This document shows positions 58,056 to 64,000 of a stretch of 64,000 nt of DNA, in pieces. The stretch covers positions 40,105,696 to 40,169,695 of the forward strand of contig OW119927.1 of NCBI GenBank assembly GCA_933210815.1, written 5' to 3'. Origin of the DNA: Meta bourneti (taxonomy: Eukaryota > Arthropoda > Arachnida > Araneae > Tetragnathidae). Below the pieces are notes generated by a model that made no database searches, was not told the origin of the DNA, and saw only the letters and a program-made list of their open reading frames with translations. Made by a program: the position numbers and the translations under genes. Numbering within the stretch: position 1 is the stretch's first letter; each line of letters opens with the position of its first letter.

Positions 58056-61000
58056 TAAGTAAAGCTACCCTAAGAATAGATTTCCCCGAGAAACAAGATG
58101 AAATAAATTATGCAAATGTTGAGTGAGTCCGCTTACTTTTTCAAGAGGAGCAAAGACGGGAATTCACTTAAAAAGGGAAGCTTTGAGTTTTTTTTGTACT
58201 TGTGCGAGGAGGCCAGGCCGATGAGATCAACACAAGTTACCCCCGAAAACTCAAAGTACTACCAGAGAGAAAAATCATAAAAATAATACCTGTTACCATG
58301 GTTAGGAATCAAAAGAACAGCTAAAGTGGTACCTTACTGAATGTTGCCGCGCAAACCAGGAGAGCAGAACATTGCCAGATCCGTCCTATCTAGACTAACG
58401 AATTTTAAAAAAGAGCAAGAGGGTGTCTTGGAGATAATGTGAAAGATTTGTACAAGTGAAAAGGAGGGAAGAAAGGCAAATTTTAACAAGAAATTAAAAT
58501 AGTGACAAAAAGTTAAGATTGTGGCAGGGAGGAAATTGAAGGAATAAAAGATGGCAAAAGTTAAAAAAATAATTATAAAATTGTTCTTTGGATCCATCTG
58601 GTTATGAAGAAAGGAAGTAAAGATAAAAACATTTTTAAAGAAAAAAATTTTAAGAAAACTGTTGGGGAAGTTGTTATTTAAGAGGGTGGTTTTAAGAGTT
58701 TTGAGCTGATTAACAATAGTAATTTGGTCCCTGCAAATATGATGAATTCTATAGATTTGATTATAAATTAAGTTTCTGTTGATACTGAAAGAGATATTAG
58801 AATCCCAGGGAACAAGTTTGTTCATATTAAATTGAAAGTCATTTCTTGTCATAGATATCGGTTGTGGATTTAGAACTGACATCAATATGAATGTCAATGA
58901 AGTTAGTAGATAAAGGTGAGCTATTTGTTTTTTTGAGGATGAGTTCAGTGGGATAAATATTTTTCCAAAAGTCAGTGAACTCTGGTGAGTTTAAAATGAT
59001 TAAATCATCTATGTAGCGATAGGAGAACAAATTCAGAAGTGTGTGATCTTTCATAGAAATGGAGGTAGAGGTTAGCTAGAATGCTGGAGAAAGTGGTACC
59101 TTGTGGTATTCCTTGTACTTGTTGGAAAAGATGTTCACCATTAAAGATAAAATTATTGAAGACACAAAGATTGATAAGGCTATTCTAATATTGTTGAGAA
59201 ATATTAAGAAGGTTAAATTTAGTGTAGTAGGAGTTAAGAACATCTATAAGGTTATGGAGCGGGATGCTAGTGAAGAGGTCTTCAAAATCGAAGGAGTCAA
59301 TTTGTGAGATATTGTTATTATAGGAAAGAAAATTAAGAACTGGAGTGTTATTGTTAATGATCCAACAGTTTTCTTTTAACGTGATAGCTTTAAGAATGAT
59401 TTTTTAAAATTTAAAAATATTTTGCCTGGTTTATGCATGTAATTTTGGTTAGTGCCACAAGTGATGAATCTAAAAGCTATGGGGGTTTTGTGAAATTTAG
59501 GGGTGATGGTAATGTAGGGGAAGAGTATATTGTAGTTCTTAAGCTTAGAAGTTTTGTTGAATGCAATGATTTTTTTAACAATAATATTATGAGTAGCATG
59601 TGTTTTTTGTAAGTGATGGAGTTTTTGAGTTCAGAATCTAGTAGGTTAAGATAAAGTTTTTTGCAGAAGAAACCGAAATTGCTGTTGGCTTTGTCAATTG
59701 GAGCAATAATAAAAAGATATTGTAGGTTTTTAATTGAATTTTAATTTCTGCAAAATCGAAAGTGTTAGTTTTAAAAGAAGAGATGAATTTTTTTAAAAAA
59801 TTGTAAAGGCACCATTTCCATTCAGTGAAAAAATCCAGGGTTAAAGAAAATTTGTTTGAAAATTTGAGACAGAAGAGGTCTATGTCGTTAAGAAAAGATT
59901 TGAGTGCGAAGGATTTTTTAATTTTAAGCAGAGGTCGAAATTTAGTGCCTTTTGACATGAGTTGTCTAAGTGATGCATTTTTGACAATATCGAGGTTACC
60001 AGTGATTATGCGTTTATGGTGGGGATCGATAAAATTGGAGTAGTTTTTATCTTCACAGATGCAGATGGGAAAATCTCGGAAAAGATTGGTGGAGTTCCAG
60101 AATGTGTTGGTAATTAAAAATCAACCGACCGAGTGTGGTGTGATATTTTAAACTTTTGTAAATATTGACATTTTTAATGGGGAAGAGATGAAGCAGTTGA
60201 TGAAGAACTGAGGAGAATTTGAAATTATCATAAGTAGGGTTTAGAAATTTAATAGTAAAGTAGAGAGGTTCGGGATTCTTATTGAAGTTTAAGGAAGGGA
60301 TGCGAGAGTGAAAAAGGTCATAGATTAGGATTTCAAAGTGAGTACTTTTGAAAGCAAAGTGTCAAGCATATTAAGGAATTCAAGACCTTCTTTTTTATTT
60401 AGAGAGAAAATGTAGTTTTTTACAGTTTTCCAGTTAAAAGATGTGTTGAAGTGTAATTCCAAATCTTCCAGATCTATTATGAGATTTTTACAGGGTGTAG
60501 AATGACAGGTTTTACTTCTATCTTTATTTCTTTTTCTACCACCTCTACAGCCACGCTTAGTTTTAGTTTCAGTGGTGTGAAAGATTTGGGATGTGTTGCA
60601 GTTTGAAGGATTGATGTGTGTGCCATTATAAGCATTATTGAGTCCATATGGCAATATAGTTTTAAATTTGGAAATATAGAAGTTTTCAAGTTCGAGTCTT
60701 TTGTTGAGGTCAGGACAAATATTTAAGATGGAAATTTTAACATTGGTGAAGAAGTGAATTTCAAAATGGTTGAATTCAGCATTAAATTATTGAGTTTTAT
60801 TGTAATTTTTGATGTTGAATCTGTGTAAATTGAAGCGGATATTTAAGGAGTTAGAAGTTTGGCGAATGTATTTCATATTACAAAGCTGACATTCAAGAAG
60901 GTAAATACAATTGCTGTATTTGCAGGCAATATTATCGCAGTCACTACTGATTTGGATGGGGTTAAAGTTAGGACACATCTGGAGTCTATACAAGTTGAGA

Positions 61001-61336
61001 ATGTAAGAGGTTTGGCTACGTTTGCAAATGAATTATTGTTATAAAATTTTGACAAGATGAAACGGAAGTATTCCAAAGTTTCTCGTAGAAAGAATTACCA
61101 GTAGATAGAGAAGAGGACATGGAAAATAGGGCAGGGTCACTTGATGACGATCCAAGACCACCCCCTGAAGTAGTCATGTACCGAGCACAGCAGTTAAGCT
61201 TATTGCCAGTCGCTAGGGTAAGATTGTGTGCAATATTCATTAAAGATAGGAAGGAAGAGCGATAGAGCTGCATCATGTTTTTGCAGCATTTTGTATTGTT
61301 TTTATTTGGTTTCTCTTTTTTGATTTGTGTCGATGG
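58056..61336 (-). pseudogene. Naiad-type Penelope-like retroelement, decayed
   Basis: On the minus strand the domain order is GIY-YIG endonuclease, CxC linker, reverse transcriptase. The endonuclease lies around 60840-61000, with cysteine-rich CDNIACKYSNCIYLLECQLC, then KYIRQTSNSLNIRFNLHR. The G of YIG is replaced by R. The linker, FPICICEDKNY then FIDPHHKRIITGN, has CxC at 60055-60063. The RT follows: ANSNFGFFCKKLYLNLLD-like block, FRFITCGTN, FDFEDLFTSIPL, QVQGIPQGTTFSSILANLYL, and catalytic YRYIDD with the YIDD codons at 59004-59015. The thumb, with QIYRIHHICRDQI, lies in the 187-codon frame at 58334-58897. N-terminal GIY-YIG plus CxC defines Naiad/Chlamys, whereas other endonuclease-bearing Penelope elements carry GIY-YIG at the C-terminus. 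Several frameshifts (for example near 60330, 59700, 59400 and 59040) and TAA/TAG stops inactivate it. Confidence 0.9.
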
Positions 61337-61353
61337 TATATATATATATATAT
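61337..61353. repeat. (TA)8 at the Naiad 5' boundary
   Basis: AT dinucleotide run next to the 5' end of the element. Insertion at microsatellites is a known Naiad preference. Confidence 0.9.
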
Positions 61354-62689
61354 TAATAAACAATCCAACTTACAGATCATTAAAACGTAAGGTAGCAGAA
61401 ATGCTACTTTCTTTGTGGGTCCTTGGATGTCCCTGGTTTTGATTTCCCAATCTTTATTTTCTAATTTTGCCTTTCTGCTTATGGTGTTTGGAGGGGGGGG
61501 GGGCTACTTTTGGTGAATTGCCGCTCACACGCAGAAAACGCCATATTTTGTTGACTGGGTGAGGCCCCTCCCTGATTACGCCCTCTTCCACCAACAATTT
61601 ATTTCTTCGTAATTTTCTTGGTATTCTAAGTTTAAATTCCTAAATTTCTCTTTGATTTGTGATATTGAATTATACAAGTATTTATGATATGTACAACAGA
61701 TATTCTCGTCAACTCGAGGAAAGTGGCTTCCTTTTCTGTTGTGACTAGAGTCTCGAGCTTGCCCGAAGTTGTACCACTTTATACTACTTATCTTGCATTC
61801 AAGCTACTGATTTTTTACTATCTTCCTCTTTTTAACATTTTTATTTTCAGACAAGACGGGAAATTATTTTCTTTACTCACCAATACAAGTACTAAATTTC
61901 TTTTTCAAAACGGGAAATATTTGGCACTTACCTAAAAGAAAAAGAAAAAGTTAGCATTAAATTAATGAAAATAGAGGAAACAGCGGTAGTATAAGACATT
62001 TGGCGTGTTTCTTCCTTGGCGACCAAAATGGTCGCCAAAGGCCAAAACATTGCACATCGCCGATTAAAAATTATATTTGATTATTAATAAACACTATATA
62101 TATATATAATTAAAAATATTACGTATCATATAAATAAAAATATATATAATATAAAAAATAAACACAAAATATATATCTGGATTAAATACGTAAATCTGGA
62201 TTAAATATATAAATCTTGACCAAATATAAATCTTAATTAAATAATAAAACATTTAAATTACAAAATTCAAAACAGCCGCGTATATGCGAAAGAAATCAAA
62301 TATCGGCAGAAATTTTAAAAAATCGTATTAAACCGTAATTTTGAATTCCTCCCAGTTTACTTCCCAAAAAAATTTTGAAAAATAGTCAATTTTCTGTTCA
62401 TTGCACGATTTTTTAAACATATAGTAGGTCAAATAGAATTTAAAATCCGTTTGCCGATTGTGTGTAGGCAAGGTTGCCTTAGAAGTGAAGGGGATTGCGA
62501 CAACAACCCGCCGCAACCTACATGAGGACCGCCAACAAGTGCCATTCAATTCATAGCGCGCAAAAATCACAGTTGAGAATTCGGAACTGGAATTCCGATT
62601 CCGACTCGGAATTCCGAATCGGTTTATCGGAACCGGAAACCGAAAAATAGTGTTCAAATCGGGTCTTTTAATAGATTAACAGACCTATT
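61354..62689. other. No gene; G run, hairpin and minisatellite
   Basis: The spacer between two Naiads holds a run of about 11-12 G near 61490-61502 within a GC-richer patch (61480-61610). It also has a 9 bp-arm hairpin TTGGCGACC/GGTCGCCAA at 62016-62038 and a (TA)n at about 62096-62110. A GGAATTCCGATTCCGACTCG-like palindromic stretch lies near 62590. The 83-codon ORF at 61684 is unrecognised. Confidence 0.45.
62174..62242. repeat. Four-unit degenerate minisatellite
   Basis: Units of about 16-19 bp: ATCTGGATTAAATACGTA, ATCTGGATTAAATATATA, then two diverged ATCTTGACCAAATATA- and ATCTTAATTAAAT-like units. Confidence 0.75.
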
Positions 62690-64000
62690 ATAATTAGTAT
62701 ATCAAATAGAAATGACAGTCAACAGGAAAGTCTCCAAAATAAGCCATGGTAAATCACCAGTTAAATAATATTAGTATTTTCAAATCTTTCAAAAATAATC
62801 TTATAAAAGAGTGAGGGTTTTTATTATTAAGAAGTGTGTTAATGAGATTATTACATTGCGAAAGAGAGTTAGATTTATAGTTACGAATTTTATCGAAACG
62901 TACCAGTTGACTAGCAATTGTATTATAATATATTCTTTTAGAAATATTTGAATTCCAATGTATTAATTTAAAAACCGGAAATTCAAAATCATCTCTCTTA
63001 TAAATATTAATATCACTTTTATTATTTAAAGTATATAATTCATCTGGGTAAATCGATTTCCATAGGTCAGCAAAATTACTATCATTAAAAACAATTAAAT
63101 CATCAATATATCTAAAGGCAGAATTAATTTGTAGGCAAAATTTTTTTTCATAATAATGTAGAAATAAATTAGCAAGAATGGATGAAAAATTGGAACCCTG
63201 AGGTTATACCCTTAACTTGAATAAATAAATGCTCACCGCTAAAAATAAAAATTTTAAAGATACAGAAGTTAACCAAAAATTCCCAATCCTCAAAAAAAAT
63301 AGTAATTAGATTTTTAAAGTCATGATAATAGTAGTTTAGTACATCAAAAGTTTGCCCAGTGGTTTGCTAGTAAATAGGTATTTAAAATCGTAGGTTAGTA
63401 TATTACTAATAATATTTTTATTTATATAATTTAAAACGTTATCATCACCAGCAATCCAGGTGAAACCTTCTTCCATAATGGCATTAAGGACAATTTTTAG
63501 ATATTTACAAAGTAAGATACCGGGTTTAATCATATAAGAATTTGTACCAAAGGTAATAAATCGGAATTTCATTGGATTTTTATGAAATTTAGGTACAATA
63601 GTTATGTAAGGTAAAATAATATGATGATTATAAATTTTTTATTTTTTATTTAAATAAATAATTTTTTAACAATAGTATATGTAGATTTGCAGAACTTATA
63701 GGTATCAGAATTTTTAAGCTCAGTATCTAGTAAATTTAAATACAGTTTTTTACAGATAATACCTGATGCTTTATTTACCGGTGTTATTGTGAATTTATTT
63801 TGTAAGTCTTTAATAGCTAGGACTATTGCCTTACGGTAATCGGTGTTTCTTCCAGAAGGTGGGAGTGAAATCTCCCACCTTCTGGAAGAAACACCGATTA
63901 CCATTTAGGGTTTATAAAAATTTTAAAGTCATAAAGTTTCCATTCTATGAAGTGGTAAATAGGGGTATTAAATTTAGTGGAAGTCATAATACAGAAATTA
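62690..64000 (-). pseudogene. Second Naiad-type element, RT half, cut by the window edge
   Basis: A related but diverged copy in the same orientation as the first. On the minus strand, from the window edge inward: HFIEWKLYDFKIFINP, then KFTITPVNKASGIICKKLYL, MKFRFITFGTN, FKYLFTSKPL, GEHLFIQVKG, and the PQG motif one nucleotide out of frame. FRYIDDLIVFN follows, with YIDD at 63099-63110, and then ISKRIYYNTIASQLVRFDKI of the thumb. The C-terminal end fades near 62690. The endonuclease and CxC parts would lie beyond 64000. Frameshifts and a 31 bp inverted repeat inactivate it. Confidence 0.85.
63835..63902. repeat. Perfect 31 bp-arm hairpin inside the second Naiad
   Basis: 63835-63865, which begins GGTAATCGGTGTTTCTTCC and ends GGTGGGAG, is the exact reverse complement of 63872-63902 across a 6 nt loop TGAAAT. 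It falls in the RT coding region, between residues aligned to contiguous sequence in the first Naiad, so it disrupts that element. Confidence 0.95.

Noticed and set aside
58334..58897. 187-codon ORF as an independent membrane or hypothetical protein
   Set aside because: Its first half is the thumb region of the Naiad RT (IYRIHHICRDQ). It is a piece of the retroelement.
58334..61000. Selenocysteine-encoding Naiad, as reported for spiders
   Set aside because: The in-frame stops that I could read in the aligned coding segments are TAA and TAG, and the CxC cysteines are ordinary TGC/TGT. There is no support for UGA recoding in this copy.
1..64000. CRISPR array, operon, bacterial promoter or rRNA
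   Set aside because: No regularly spaced short repeats, ribosome-binding-site/ORF structure or rRNA signatures. The sequence is eukaryotic intergenic or intronic DNA.

Overview
The window is AT-rich (about two thirds A+T by eye), non-coding animal DNA. I found no host protein-coding gene, exon, rRNA or functional tRNA. What it holds is a layered archive of transposable elements plus a few GC-richer islands. The likely source is an arthropod, most probably a spider. Support for that is the two abundant tRNA-derived SINE families, the Tc1, mariner and DUF4817-type transposons, and two Penelope-like elements of the permuted 'Naiad' type that is abundant in spiders. The species assignment is inference.

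Regions. (a) 1-10 kb: sparse sequence with a SINE, a Tigger-like remnant, and two copies of a dispersed repeat (family E), one split by a 280 bp MITE with a perfect 8 bp target duplication. (b) 10-18.5 kb: an 83 bp-arm hairpin, three SINE-A copies with clean target duplications, a piggyBac-like MITE, a DUF4817 transposon derivative with long terminal inverted repeats, and a TATATACA microsatellite grown inside dispersed repeat D. (c) 20-28 kb: a nearly full-length dead Tc1 element, a second piggyBac-like MITE (TTAA target sites) and two or three GC-richer islands. (d) 28-37.7 kb: a 2.2 kb terminal-inverted-repeat element with a 4 bp duplication (ACTA) and no ORF, a mariner pseudogene and adjacent SINEs. 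(e) 38-48 kb: mostly featureless. (f) 48-56 kb: a tRNA-like SINE broken by a hAT-like MITE, a roughly 310 bp degenerate tandem array, a 343 bp MITE whose empty site survives in a repeat copy 4 kb away, a Tigger-like MITE and two facing SINEs. (g) 56.6-64 kb: a mobile-element cluster running Tc1 fragment, SINE-B, mariner fragment, (TA)n, Naiad element, (TA)n, then the 3' half of a second Naiad.

No genes cooperate here. The logic is stratigraphic: SINEs, MITEs and Naiads inserted into older repeats, and several cases keep target duplications or empty sites that order the events. The Naiads show the diagnostic domain order on the minus strand: GIY-YIG endonuclease, then a CxC linker, then reverse transcriptase with YIDD. 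Both are broken by frameshifts and stops.
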